A stretch of 42,763 nt of DNA, from NCBI GenBank assembly GCA_036823295.1, contig DAISGD010000025.1, positions 1 through 42,763 on the forward strand, given 5' to 3'. The notes under the pieces are model-generated. The model searched no databases. It saw only the letters and a program-made list of their open reading frames with translations, and had not been told where the DNA came from. This document shows, piece after piece, positions 23,427 to 31,626 of the stretch (its first letter is position 1; each line of letters starts with the position of its first letter). The DNA comes from UBA4742 sp002403895 (lineage in GTDB: Bacteria > Actinomycetota > Acidimicrobiia > Acidimicrobiales > Acidimicrobilacustridaceae). Made by a program: the position numbers and the translations under genes.

Positions 23427-24185
23427 ATGCCGATCACGCACACCATCAGCGACGGGATCGCCGAGGTGGTGATGGACAACCCTCCTGTCAACGCGCTGAC
23501 CGTGGCCGGTTGGTTCGAGCTGGCGGCGATCGTGCGCTCCCTAGGGGAGGACCCCAACGTTCGGGTGCTGGTCCTGCGGGCCGAGGGGCGGGGCTTCAAC
23601 GCCGGCGTCGACATCAAGGAGATGCAGGCCACCGAGGGTTACACCGCCCTCATCGGCGCCAACCGCGGCTGCTACGCCGCCTTCGCTGCGGTGTACGAGT
23701 GCGCCGTGCCGGTGATCGCGGCGGTGAACGGGTTCTGCCTGGGCGGCGGGATCGGGCTGGTCGGAAACGCCGACATCATCGTGGCCGCCACCGACGCCAC
23801 CTTCGGTCTGCCCGAGGTGGACCGCGGCGCCCTGGGCGCCGCCACCCACCTGGCTCGTCTCGTTCCCCAGCACAAGATGCGGGCCATGGTCTACACGTCG
23901 GCCACGGCCACGGCGGCCGAACTCCACCAGTTCGGCTCGGTGCTCGAGGTGGTCGAGCCGAATGGGTTGCGCGCCGCCGCCATGCGCCTCGCCGCTCAGA
24001 TCGCGGAGAAGAGCCCGACCGTCATCCGGGCAGCCAAAGAATCGCTGAACGGCATCGACCCCGTCGATGTGAAGCGCAGTTACCGCTTCGAGCAGGGGTT
24101 CACCTTCGAGCTCAACCTGTCGGGCGTCAGCGACGAGGCCCGCGACGCTTTCGTCGACAAGCGCGACGTGGGGTTCGACCAGTGA
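23427..24185 (+). CDS. echA20: EchA20-like ring-opening hydrolase (crotonase family)
   Basis: Crotonase-fold protein of 252 residues. It has the oxyanion-hole segment GRGFNAGVDIKEMQ and the second one, NGFCLGGGIGLVGNADI. In Mycobacterium EchA20 (Rv3550, 247 residues) hydrolytically opens the remaining ring D of the HIP-CoA intermediate and lies directly before ipdA and ipdB, as here. ATG 23427 has GGGGGAG just upstream. The stop overlaps the ipdA start (GTGA). Assignment relies on the conserved operon as well as the fold. Confidence 0.82.
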   Translation: MPITHTISDGIAEVVMDNPPVNALTVAGWFELAAIVRSLGEDPNVRVLVLRAEGRGFNAGVDIKEMQATEGYTALIGANRGCYAAFAAVYECAVPVIAAVNGFCLGGGIGLVGNADIIVAATDATFGLPEVDRGALGAATHLARLVPQHKMRAMVYTSATATAAELHQFGSVLEVVEPNGLRAAAMRLAAQIAEKSPTVIRAAKESLNGIDPVDVKRSYRFEQGFTFELNLSGVSDEARDAFVDKRDVGFDQ

Positions 24186-25051
24186 TCCCCGACAAGCGCC
24201 TGACCGAAGAGGAGGTCGTGGCCGAACTGCGTGACGGCATGACCATCGCCATCGGTGGTTGGGCCTCGCGGCGCAAGCCCATGTCGCTCGTCCGGGCGAT
24301 CGTGCGGTCGTCGTTGAAGGACCTCACCATCGTGAGCTACGGCGGCCCCGACATCGGGCTGCTGTGCGCGGCCGGCAAGGTGCGAAAGGCGGTGTACGGC
24401 TTCGTCTCGCTCGACACCATCCCCCTCGAGCCCCATTTCCGTATCGCCCGCCAGTCGGGGACGGTTGAGGCCATGGAGCTCGACGAGGGCATGATGCTCC
24501 TCGGCCTGCAGGCGGCCGCTTGGCGGGTGCCGTTCCTGCCGACCCGGGCCGGCCTGGGCTCGGACCTGTTGCGGATGATGCCCGAGATCCTGACCGTGCG
24601 CTCGCCCTATCCCGGTCCTGACGGCAGCGAGGGGGAGGAGCTGGTGGCCATGCCCGCCATCGAGCTCGACGCTGCCCTCATCCACATGAACCGGGCCGAC
24701 CAGGGGGGCAACGCCCAGTTTCTCGGGCCCGACCTGTACATGGACGACCTCATGGCCATGGCGGCCGGCAAGACGTTCATGTCCACCGAGCGGATCGTGC
24801 CCACCGAGGAGCTGGCGGCCACCGGGTCGTTCCACACCCAGCGCATCAGCCGGCTCATGGTGACCGGCGTGGTGGAGGCCCCCCATGGAGCGCATTTCAC
24901 CGAGTGCCCACCGGACTACGGCCGCGACGAGGCCTTCCAGAAGGAGTACGCGGCGACGGTCTCGTCGGCCGAGCTGTGGGACGCGTTTCGGGCCAAGTAC
25001 CTCGACGGCACCGAAGCCGATTACCAACGAGCCGTGGGGGTCTCCTCATGA
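24182..25051 (+). CDS. ipdA: IpdA, alpha subunit of the ring C-opening CoA hydrolase
   Basis: A CoA-transferase-family protein of 289 residues (family length about 292). With IpdB it forms a heterotetramer that opens the last steroid ring (ring C) by a retro-Claisen-type reaction and not by CoA transfer. The CoA-transferase fold is recognisable from the start (KRLTEEEVVAELRDGMTIAI, then GGW) and from VAMPAIELDAALIHMNRADQ. The start GTG 24182 overlaps the echA20 stop, and the stop overlaps ipdB (ATGA), so the three are translated together. Confidence 0.85.
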   Translation: MIPDKRLTEEEVVAELRDGMTIAIGGWASRRKPMSLVRAIVRSSLKDLTIVSYGGPDIGLLCAAGKVRKAVYGFVSLDTIPLEPHFRIARQSGTVEAMELDEGMMLLGLQAAAWRVPFLPTRAGLGSDLLRMMPEILTVRSPYPGPDGSEGEELVAMPAIELDAALIHMNRADQGGNAQFLGPDLYMDDLMAMAAGKTFMSTERIVPTEELAATGSFHTQRISRLMVTGVVEAPHGAHFTECPPDYGRDEAFQKEYAATVSSAELWDAFRAKYLDGTEADYQRAVGVSS

Positions 25052-25809
25052 GCGAGATTTCCCGCTCGGAAGTGTGTGTCGTTGCCGTGGCCGAGTGCTT
25101 CCGGGGTGACGGCGAACGGCTGTGCAACCCCATCGGCACCGTCCCCATGATCGGCGGGCGCCTGGCCCGTGAGAGCTTCGAGCCCTACCTGGTCATGACC
25201 GACGGGTACGCCATGTTCGCGGCCAACGCCATGCCGGTCGGCGTGGCCGATGCCGAGGTTGTGGTCGAGGCGTGGAACCCCTACGCGCAGATGTTCAGCG
25301 TGCTGTGGAACGGCAACCGCCACGTCATGATGGGCGCTAGCCAGATGGACCGATTCGGCAACCAGAACTTCGCCTGCATCGGGGACTGGCACAAGCCCAA
25401 GGCGCAGCTCCTCGGCTTCCGCGGTGCACCGGGCAACACTATGAACCACACCACGTCGTACTTCATCCCCAACCACTCGCCCAAGGTCTTCGTGGACCAG
25501 GTCGACGTGGTGTGCGGGGTGGGCTACGACCGGGCCGCCGAGCTGGGTTTGGTGGCGTCACGGTTCCACGAGATCCGCCGAGTGGTCACCAACCTGGCCA
25601 CCATGGATTTCGACACGCCGGACCACCGGATGCGCCTGCGTTCGATCCACCCTGGCGTGACCGTTGACGACGTGGTCGAGGCCACCGGCTTCGAGCTCGT
25701 CGTCGATGACCGGCTGGAGGAGTCGCGCCTGCCCACCGCCGAGGAGTTGCGGCTCATCCGCGAGGTGCTCGACCCCAACAACATCCGCTCGGCCGAGGTG
25801 CGCGGGTGA
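25048..25809 (+). CDS. ipdB: IpdB, beta subunit of the ring C-opening CoA hydrolase
   Basis: A 253-residue CoA-transferase-beta-like protein, close to the 250 residues of Rv3552. Characteristic stretches are ECFRGDGERLCNPIGTVPMI, MGASQMDRFGNQN, and GFRGAPGNTMNHTTSYF with its conserved Asn/His. ATG 25048 overlaps the ipdA stop by 4 bases. A palindromic repeat follows its stop by 10 bases and may separate its transcript from ipdC. Confidence 0.85.
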   Translation: MSEISRSEVCVVAVAECFRGDGERLCNPIGTVPMIGGRLARESFEPYLVMTDGYAMFAANAMPVGVADAEVVVEAWNPYAQMFSVLWNGNRHVMMGASQMDRFGNQNFACIGDWHKPKAQLLGFRGAPGNTMNHTTSYFIPNHSPKVFVDQVDVVCGVGYDRAAELGLVASRFHEIRRVVTNLATMDFDTPDHRMRLRSIHPGVTVDDVVEATGFELVVDDRLEESRLPTAEELRLIREVLDPNNIRSAEVRG

Positions 25810-25819
25810 GCGGGACCAG

Positions 25820-25869
25820 TCGTTCCTGCATATCGCGCCCGGTGGTGGGGCTGGTTGCAGGAACGATCG
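25820..25869. repeat. dispersed palindromic repeat, copy 2 (intact hairpin)
   Basis: TCGTTCCTGCA (25820-25830) and TGCAGGAACGA (25856-25866) form a perfect 11-bp stem around a G-rich 25-base loop. About 44 of 50 bases match copy 1 at 17009-17058. It fills most of the 88-base space between ipdB and ipdC. It could act as an RNA hairpin, a terminator or a REP-like mobile repeat. Confidence 0.65.
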
Positions 25870-25897
25870 TGTCCGCGGCCGAAGTGCGGCGGCGGGC

Positions 25898-26956
25898 GTG
25901 AGCCATCCCGCGCTCAACACGCGCATCTGCGAGCTGTTCGGTGTCGAGTACCCCATCGTGCAGACGGGCATGGGGTGGGTGGCCGGGGCGCGCCTGACGT
26001 CGGCCACCAGCGCGGCCGGGGGCTTGGGGATCCTGGCGTCGGCCACCATGACCTATGACGAGTTGCGCAAGGCCATCGGCGAGGTGAAAGACCGGACCGA
26101 CAAGCCCTTCGGCGTGAACCTGGTCACCGGTCAGCCCGATATTGATCGACGGCTCGACCTGCTCATCGGTGAGGGGGTGAAGGTCGCCTCGTTCGCCCAG
26201 GCACCCAGCCGGGAGGTGATCGCCAAGCTGCGAGACGCCGGGGTGGTGACCGTGCCCACCATCGGAGCCAAGCGCCACGCCGAGAAGATGGCCGAGTGGG
26301 GCGTTGATGCGGTCATTGCCCAGGGAGCCGAGGGAGGAGGCCATACCGGGGTGGTGCCCACCTCGCTCCTGTTGCCCCAGGTAGTCGACGCCATTGACAT
26401 CCCGGTGCTCGGCGCCGGGGGTTTTACCGACGGTCGGGGGCTGGTGGCGGCGCTGGCGTGGGGGGCGGATGGCATCGCCATGGGCACCCGGTTCCTGCTG
26501 ACCAAGGAATCGACGGTTCCCGACGGGGTGAAGCAGATCTACCTCGAGACCCCCGTCACGGGAACGGTGGTGACGACGGCCATCGACGGCTACCCCCAGC
26601 GGGTGATCCGCACCGAGATGGTGGAGGGGATCGAGGCGTCGTCGGTCGTCACCCGATTCCCCAAGGCACTGCGCCACGCCTTGGCCTTCCGCAAGGTGAC
26701 GAAGACGTCCTACCGAGACCTCCTCGCCCAGGGCCTGGCCATGAAGAAGAGCGAAGACCTGACCTGGAGTCAGCTGGCTATGGCCGCCAACGCCCCCATG
26801 CTCATCAAGGCGAGCATGGTCGACGGTCGGCCCGAGGTGGGGATCCTGCCCACCGGTCAGGGCATCGGCGTCATCGACGAGTTACCGACCGTGGCCGAAC
26901 TGCTGGAGCGGATCATGGCGGAGGCCGACACGACCCTCCGGCGACTCAACAGCTGA
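25898..26956 (+). CDS. ipdC: IpdC-like flavin enzyme (nitronate monooxygenase family)
   Basis: A 352-residue TIM-barrel flavoprotein. It has the N-terminal VEYPIVQTGMGWVAGARLTS, the central AQGAEGGGHTG and the phosphate-binding GAGGFTDGRGL with WGADGIAMGTRFL. The family is annotated as nitronate monooxygenase, but the member following ipdAB in Mycobacterium (Rv3553, IpdC, 355 residues) acts on the HIP-CoA path. The same order here supports that role. GTG 25898 is chosen because the conserved ICELFGVEYPI start follows it. The open frame runs upstream through the repeat, which is unlikely to be coding; the ribosome site is weak. Confidence 0.78.
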   Translation: MSHPALNTRICELFGVEYPIVQTGMGWVAGARLTSATSAAGGLGILASATMTYDELRKAIGEVKDRTDKPFGVNLVTGQPDIDRRLDLLIGEGVKVASFAQAPSREVIAKLRDAGVVTVPTIGAKRHAEKMAEWGVDAVIAQGAEGGGHTGVVPTSLLLPQVVDAIDIPVLGAGGFTDGRGLVAALAWGADGIAMGTRFLLTKESTVPDGVKQIYLETPVTGTVVTTAIDGYPQRVIRTEMVEGIEASSVVTRFPKALRHALAFRKVTKTSYRDLLAQGLAMKKSEDLTWSQLAMAANAPMLIKASMVDGRPEVGILPTGQGIGVIDELPTVAELLERIMAEADTTLRRLNS

Positions 26957-26975
26957 GGCTCACCCGCGCCTCGGC

Positions 26976-27812
26976 TCACGACGACGGATCGATGGCGCGG
27001 CGGGGCGGCCGCGGCACCAGGCTGCTGGTGCGGCGGCAGTACTCCGCGTAGCCCGCCCGGCGCTTGCGCAGCGAGTACTCGAGCAGGGGTACTCCCGACA
27101 CCTTCACCAGGAGCACCGTCATCAAGACGGGGCTGAGGATCGTGATTGCCCCGACGCCGGTGGCGGCGGTGATGAGGAACAGTCCCCACCACACGCACAC
27201 GTCGCCGAAGTAGTTGGGATGGCGGGTGTAGCGCCACAGGCCCGAGTCCAGGACGGTGCCAGCCGTGCCGGGGTCGGCGCGGAAGCGGGTCAGTTGCCAG
27301 TCGCCCACGGCCTCGAAGAACAGCCCCACGGCCCACACGGCGGTGCCGATGACGCCGAGCACCCCGAGCCCGCTCGGGTGGTCAGGCACCTGACCGACCT
27401 GTACCGGCAGGGACACGGTGAACATCATTACGGCTTGCAAGCCGAACACGGTGACCAGGCTCACGGTACCGAAGCGGTCACCGTGTTTGCGGCGCATGCG
27501 GCGGTAGCGGAAGTCCTCGCCCTGGCCCCGGTGGCGGATCGCTAGGTGGACGAAGAGACGGAGGCCCCAGATGGTGGTGAGCGCCACCAGCACGTCTTGG
27601 CGGTGGGGCACCCCGTGGCCCCCAGCGACGATTCGGGCAACCCAAGCGACAACCACGAAGCCGAGACCCCACACCGGGTCGATGATCGAAGCGTCGGCCA
27701 GGCGGAGGCTGATGAGCCAGGTCGTGAACAGCAGGACGACGATGGCCAGCGCGCACCAGCCGAACACCTCGACGTAGATCACCGCACCAGGCTGGCACGG
27801 CGGTGCGGCCAC
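26976..27812 (-). CDS. DUF1295 membrane protein (steroid 5-alpha-reductase-like)
   Basis: A 278-residue membrane protein with about six hydrophobic segments. The conserved C-terminal motif GLWRYTRHPNYFGDVCVWWG, followed by EYSLRKRRAGYAEYCRRTSS, marks the DUF1295/isoprenylcysteine methyltransferase-steroid reductase superfamily. Its NADPH-binding motif resembles that of steroid 5-alpha-reductase, but many members act on other lipids. The GTG 27812 start has GAGGG about 6 bases upstream; GTG 27782 is an alternative. It converges with ipdC 19 bases away. A steroid role is plausible from location only. Confidence 0.75.
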   Translation of the reverse strand: MAAPPCQPGAVIYVEVFGWCALAIVVLLFTTWLISLRLADASIIDPVWGLGFVVVAWVARIVAGGHGVPHRQDVLVALTTIWGLRLFVHLAIRHRGQGEDFRYRRMRRKHGDRFGTVSLVTVFGLQAVMMFTVSLPVQVGQVPDHPSGLGVLGVIGTAVWAVGLFFEAVGDWQLTRFRADPGTAGTVLDSGLWRYTRHPNYFGDVCVWWGLFLITAATGVGAITILSPVLMTVLLVKVSGVPLLEYSLRKRRAGYAEYCRRTSSLVPRPPRRAIDPSS

Positions 27813-27938
27813 TGGCCCTCAGCTGGGCATGAGGACGGTGTCGATTTGGTCGCAACGCGGAAACGAGAAGCTCGCATGAGGGAATCTCCTGGGTGGGGGG
27901 TTCGGGGGGATGAGACACCTCGACTCCGCGGCTGGGGA

Positions 27939-27952
27939 GTGATCTGGATCAC
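27939..27952. promoter_or_regulatory. CRP/GlxR-like palindrome
   Basis: GTGATCTGGATCAC contains the core GTGA-N6-TCAC of CRP-family sites. It lies 71 bases upstream of the gene at 28023. A TACAAAT box near 27980 could be the -10 element, placing the site near -46. This is pattern matching only. Confidence 0.35.
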
Positions 27953-28022
27953 GCGATGCGCAAACTCTTCCAAATCCGGCTACAAATAGGGGGCGATGCG
28001 TTCGAAGATCTGGTAGGTACAG

Positions 28023-28397
28023 ATGATGGAACGTTTCCGTATCGAATGGCGGCAGGGTCCGAGCCTCATCGCTCGTGAGGCCTGGGTGATCGACCTCGAC
28101 CTAACCGTGTCGAGCAAAGGTGGGTCGTTCCTGCTGGCCAAGCGGCTCCAGGTCGTCATCCCGGTGGACGAGCTCTCTCGGGTCGGCGTGAACGATCCAG
28201 GCTGGGCGTTCTGGCGCGCGGCCGTAGCCGTGGCGTCGGGCCTGGTCATCAGGCGGGTCAACGACGAGCGGTATTTCGACCATCCATCCCAACCGTTCCA
28301 GCTGGTGCCTGACCTCGCCGAAGCCGCTCAGCGGGCGGCGGAGATGGAGGACGCCGCCGTCGAGGACGAGGAACTGGTCCTGGAGTTCGCCGGCTAG
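28023..28397 (+). CDS. hypothetical protein
   Basis: A 124-residue soluble protein (MMERFRIEWRQGPSLIAREA...) ending in a very acidic tail (EMEDAAVEDEELVLEFAG). It has no recognised domain and no membrane segment. The start could be ATG 28023 or ATG 28026. It stands alone between divergent and convergent neighbours, with a CRP-like palindrome upstream and a GC hairpin downstream. Codon use suits a real gene. Function unknown. Confidence 0.55.
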   Translation: MMERFRIEWRQGPSLIAREAWVIDLDLTVSSKGGSFLLAKRLQVVIPVDELSRVGVNDPGWAFWRAAVAVASGLVIRRVNDERYFDHPSQPFQLVPDLAEAAQRAAEMEDAAVEDEELVLEFAG

Positions 28398-28401
28398 CGA
28401 G

Positions 28402-28428
28402 TCCGCCTCCCCCACCTCGGGCGGAGGC
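28402..28428 (+). terminator. possible terminator hairpin between convergent genes
   Basis: TCCGCC (28402-28407) can pair with GGCGGA (28420-28425). Alternatively GCCTCC (28405-28410) can pair with GGAGGC (28423-28428). It lies just after the gene ending at 28397 and before the convergent gene ending at 28489. No T run follows. Confidence 0.3.
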
Positions 28429-28488
28429 AGGCCTGGGCCGGGGCCAGATCAGGCGTGTGGCCGGGTCAGGACGGAACGGGCGCGGAGC

Positions 28489-29607
28489 TCAGCCGTTGAG
28501 GGCGGTGAGGCGATCGACGGCGGCGATATAGCCCTCGACCAGCTCCTGCATCACGTCACGGGTCTTGCGCTCGTGGTTGAGCTGGCCGACGACCTGCCCG
28601 CACGGGTTGAAGGCGATCGACTGGGCCTTGTCGGCGTAACGGGTGCCTCGTACCACGGCCTCACCCGACACCATGTACTGCAGCGGCATGGGCAGGGGAT
28701 CCGGGGTGTCGGGCCGTTCCCACGCCTCGGTCCATTCGCTGCGCAGCATGCGGCACGGCTTACCGGTGAACGACCGCGAGCGGACGGTGTCGCGGCTGGT
28801 GGCGTCGAGTAGGGACTGCTTCTGGGCTGGGGGCAGATCGGCCTCTTCGACCGTCAACCACAGGGTGCCACTCCACACGCCGGCGCAGCCGAGGGCCAGG
28901 GCGGCGGCGATCTGCTCGCCGGTGCCCACTCCGCCGGCGGCCAGCACCGGTGTCGGCGCCACCGCGGCGACCACCTGGGGCCACAGCACGAGTGAGCCCA
29001 CCTCGCCGGTGTGTCCGCCACCCTCGCCGCCCTGGGCGATGATGATGTCGATCCCGGCTTCCTTGTGCTTCAGGGCCTGGTACGGCGATCCGCACAAGGC
29101 GGCGACGAGACGCCCCGACGCCTTGATCTCCTCGATGATGTCGTCGGGCGGTGTGCCCAACGCGTTGGCGATCAGCCGCATCTTGGGATGGTTGAGGGCC
29201 ACTTCGACCTGCGGGGTGGCGGTGGCCGCCGTCCATCCGAGCAGCGTGCCCTGGGCGGTCTCGCCCTCGGGCAGCTCGGGCACGCCCTGTTGAGCCAGGA
29301 TGTCCTTGGCGAACTGAAGGTGGCCGGCCGGCACCATGGCTCGGAGCTCGTCACCGAGCTTCTCCGGGTCCATCTCGCCCATGCCCTCGTACTTGCCGGG
29401 GATGACGATGTCGACGCCGTAGGTCTTGTCGCCGATGTGCTCGTCGATCCAGTTCAGTTCGATCTCGAGCTGCGCCGGGGTGAAGCCCACCGCGCCCAGC
29501 ACGCCGAAGCCTCCGGCCTTGCTGACCGCCACCACGACGTCGCGGCAGTGGGTGAAGGCGAAGATGGGGAACTCGATGCCGAACTGGTCGCAGAGATCGG
29601 TGTGCAC
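28489..29607 (-). CDS. nitronate monooxygenase-family flavoprotein
   Basis: A 372-residue TIM-barrel FMN protein. It has the AQGGEGGGHTGEVGSLVLWP segment and the phosphate-binding LAAGGVGTGEQIAAALALG. It is longer than IpdC and not closely similar to it. The family covers nitronate oxidation and enoyl-type reductions, so the substrate is open. GTG 29607 has AGGAG 7 bases upstream. It lies 39 bases after the cytochrome P450 gene and is probably the last gene of a TetR-P450 operon. Confidence 0.75.
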   Translation of the reverse strand: MHTDLCDQFGIEFPIFAFTHCRDVVVAVSKAGGFGVLGAVGFTPAQLEIELNWIDEHIGDKTYGVDIVIPGKYEGMGEMDPEKLGDELRAMVPAGHLQFAKDILAQQGVPELPEGETAQGTLLGWTAATATPQVEVALNHPKMRLIANALGTPPDDIIEEIKASGRLVAALCGSPYQALKHKEAGIDIIIAQGGEGGGHTGEVGSLVLWPQVVAAVAPTPVLAAGGVGTGEQIAAALALGCAGVWSGTLWLTVEEADLPPAQKQSLLDATSRDTVRSRSFTGKPCRMLRSEWTEAWERPDTPDPLPMPLQYMVSGEAVVRGTRYADKAQSIAFNPCGQVVGQLNHERKTRDVMQELVEGYIAAVDRLTALNG

Positions 29608-29646
29608 GGTGCTCTCCTGGCTTGTGGTTCTGGCTGGTGGGTAGGT

Positions 29647-30870
29647 TCAGCGGTGCTCGCGCCGAGGGGTCGGCGTGAACCGTACGGGCATCGTCTTGAT
29701 CCCGTTGATGAAATCGCTGCGCAAGCGTTGGACCGGTCCGGCCAACGTCAGATCCGGCATACGCTCGACCACTTCGCGCATGGTGGCCCGGATCTCGGAT
29801 CGGGCCAGGTTGGCGCCCAGGCAGAAGTGCGCGCCCCCGCCGCCGAAGGCCACGTGGTCGTTGGGAGTGCGGGTGAGGTCGAAGCGGTGCGGATCAGGGA
29901 AGACGTCGGGATCCCGGTTGGCGGCCATGTAGTAGATGACGACCTTGTCGCCCGCCTTGATCAGCTGGCCACCAAGTTTGGTGTCGCGCGTGGCGGTGCG
30001 TCGGAAGTTGTGGATCGAGGTGCCCCAGCGCAGCATCTCCTCGACGGCGGTGGGGAAGTGTTCCGGTTGGGCCCGCAAGCGCTCGGCCTGGTCGGGATGT
30101 TCGATGAGGGCGAGCGCGGCGTGATTGATGAGGTTTCGGGTGGTCTCGTTGCCGGCCACGACGAGGGTGACGAAGAACAGGTTCAGCTCGAGGTCGTCGA
30201 GCCGATCGCCATCGATCTCGGCCTGGACCAGGGCGGTCATGAGGTCGTCCTGCGGGTTGGCCCGCCGGTCGTTGGCAATGGCGTCGCAGTAGCCGTAGAT
30301 CTCGGCGGCGGCGGCGGCGCCGTCTTCGGGGGTGGCCTGCATGTCGGGGTCGTCGAAGCCCACCAGTTTGTTGCTGAGGTGGAACATCTGCTCCCAGTCG
30401 GCTTCGGGCAGCCCGATCATCTGACAAATCATCTGGAGGGGCACCTGGGCCGCCACCTCCTCGACGAACTCGCATTCGCCTCGCTCGCACACCGCGTCCA
30501 CCACGGCCTCGGCCCGTTCCACGATCTGCTCCTCCAGGCGAGCGATCACCCGCGGCGTGAAGCCCTTGCTGACGAGCCGGCGGTAGCGGTTGTGCTTGGC
30601 CCCGTCCATGTTGAGGATCGACAGCCGCATCTGGGCCAGCGCGTCCTCGGTCTGGGTCGGGATGAACACCGAGCCGACCTCGGTGGAGTAGGTCTCGGGG
30701 TCGCGGCTCACGGCGATCACATCGGCGTGGCGGGTCACGGCCCAGAAGCCGGGCCCCTCGGGTTCGGGGTGCCAGTGGACCGGGTCCTCCTGGCGTATCT
30801 GGTCGAAGGCCTCGTGGGGTACGGCGTCGACCCAGGCGTTGGCCAGCAGGTCGAGGTGGTCAAGCGTCAT
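29647..30870 (-). CDS. cytochrome P450, CYP125/CYP142-like group
   Basis: A 407-residue P450 monooxygenase. It has I-helix oxygen-binding motif AGNETT (239-244), ExxR at 278-281, and heme-ligand loop FGGGGAHFCLG with Cys350. The overall pattern, including ending VRFTPTPRREHR and the MGAKHNRYRR-like NMDGAKHNRYRRL segment, fits bacterial CYP124/125/142-type enzymes that hydroxylate sterol side chains or branched lipids. Among steroid genes a sterol role is likely but unproven. No redox partner is adjacent. Its ATG overlaps the TetR stop by 4 bases. Confidence 0.82.
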   Translation of the reverse strand: MTLDHLDLLANAWVDAVPHEAFDQIRQEDPVHWHPEPEGPGFWAVTRHADVIAVSRDPETYSTEVGSVFIPTQTEDALAQMRLSILNMDGAKHNRYRRLVSKGFTPRVIARLEEQIVERAEAVVDAVCERGECEFVEEVAAQVPLQMICQMIGLPEADWEQMFHLSNKLVGFDDPDMQATPEDGAAAAAEIYGYCDAIANDRRANPQDDLMTALVQAEIDGDRLDDLELNLFFVTLVVAGNETTRNLINHAALALIEHPDQAERLRAQPEHFPTAVEEMLRWGTSIHNFRRTATRDTKLGGQLIKAGDKVVIYYMAANRDPDVFPDPHRFDLTRTPNDHVAFGGGGAHFCLGANLARSEIRATMREVVERMPDLTLAGPVQRLRSDFINGIKTMPVRFTPTPRREHR

Positions 30871-31502
30871 CGGGAGGTCTTCTTTCTGGAAGCGGGTCGG
30901 GTTGATGTGGCGCCGAGGCCAGTGATGGCCCGCAGGCCGAGCGCAGCGGTCTCGTCAGGTACGGCGGCGGGGTCGAGGCGGTGCTGCATCTCCAGGCCGA
31001 CGAGCATGGCCAGCACGAGCGGAGCGACTTCTTCGGGCGTCCCGGGGAGGTCAGCGTGTCCTTCTGCCTCGAACGCGCGCATCGACTCGGCGACCAGGCG
31101 ACGGGCCTCGTCGAAGCGGGCGGCCAGGTGAGCTCGCGCCGGCTCGTGGCGGTTCGCGTAGAGCCAGAGCTCGTGTTCGAGCAGCATCCAGCCTCGACCC
31201 GGCCCGGGGGGAGGATCGGCGAACGTGTGCCACAGGGCGATCAGCTGGTCATCCCGGTCGCCGTCGATCGACAGCTCGGCCTCCATCACCGCCGCCGTCT
31301 CGTTGACCAGGCTCTCCAGTAGGGCGTTGAGCAGCCCTTCCTTGTTGCCGAAGTGGGCGTACACGGCGCCGGAGGTGCGGTCGGCGGCTTCGGCAACGGT
31401 GTCGATCGACACCGCCTCGATGCCCCGGTCGGCGAACAGGGCGGCGGCGGCGTCGAGCAGGCGCTGGCGCGTGTCGGCTTTGCGCTCCTCCTGGCTGGCC
31501 AT
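30867..31502 (-). CDS. TetR-family transcriptional regulator
   Basis: A 211-residue regulator. The helix-turn-helix is at about residues 12-58 (RQRLLDAAAALFADRGIEAV, then TSGAVYAHFGNKEGL). The C-terminal ligand-binding domain is helical. It is the first gene of an operon with the P450, a typical arrangement for a local repressor that senses the P450 substrate or product. A palindrome (31541-31554) lies 39 bases upstream of ATG 31502. Whether it also binds the CTGACG-type sites is unknown; no such site is present at its own promoter. Confidence 0.85.
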   Translation of the reverse strand: MASQEERKADTRQRLLDAAAALFADRGIEAVSIDTVAEAADRTSGAVYAHFGNKEGLLNALLESLVNETAAVMEAELSIDGDRDDQLIALWHTFADPPPGPGRGWMLLEHELWLYANRHEPARAHLAARFDEARRLVAESMRAFEAEGHADLPGTPEEVAPLVLAMLVGLEMQHRLDPAAVPDETAALGLRAITGLGATSTRPASRKKTSR

Positions 31503-31540
31503 GAATCAGAGAATAGAGGAAATTCGTGATATATGGAAGA

Positions 31541-31554
31541 GCCTATATTTAGGC
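31541..31554. promoter_or_regulatory. possible TetR operator
   Basis: GCCTATATTTAGGC has perfect 5-base arms (GCCTA/TAGGC) around TATT. It lies in an AT-rich stretch directly upstream of the TetR/P450 operon, where self-regulation is usual. Confidence 0.4.
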
Positions 31555-31565
31555 ACCCAGGACGC

Positions 31566-31600
31566 GTCGCTGCCCCGCCTGCGTGGCCGGGGGCAGCGAC
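31566..31600 (-). terminator. hairpin downstream of the membrane gene
   Basis: GTCGCTGCCCC (31566-31576) and GGGGCAGCGAC (31590-31600) form a perfect 11-bp stem with a 13-base loop. It begins 27 bases past the stop of the gene at 31627, on its downstream side, and insulates it from the TetR promoter. No T run is present. Confidence 0.55.
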
Positions 31601-31626
31601 GTCGGTGGTGACTGGGAGGCGGTCGG

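Noticed and set aside
18753..29620. Identical 13-base leader (GGTGCTCTCCTGG on +) before the flotillin and the 29607 gene
   Set aside because: It is mostly the ribosome site plus spacer; two copies of a short, constrained sequence are not evidence of shared regulation.
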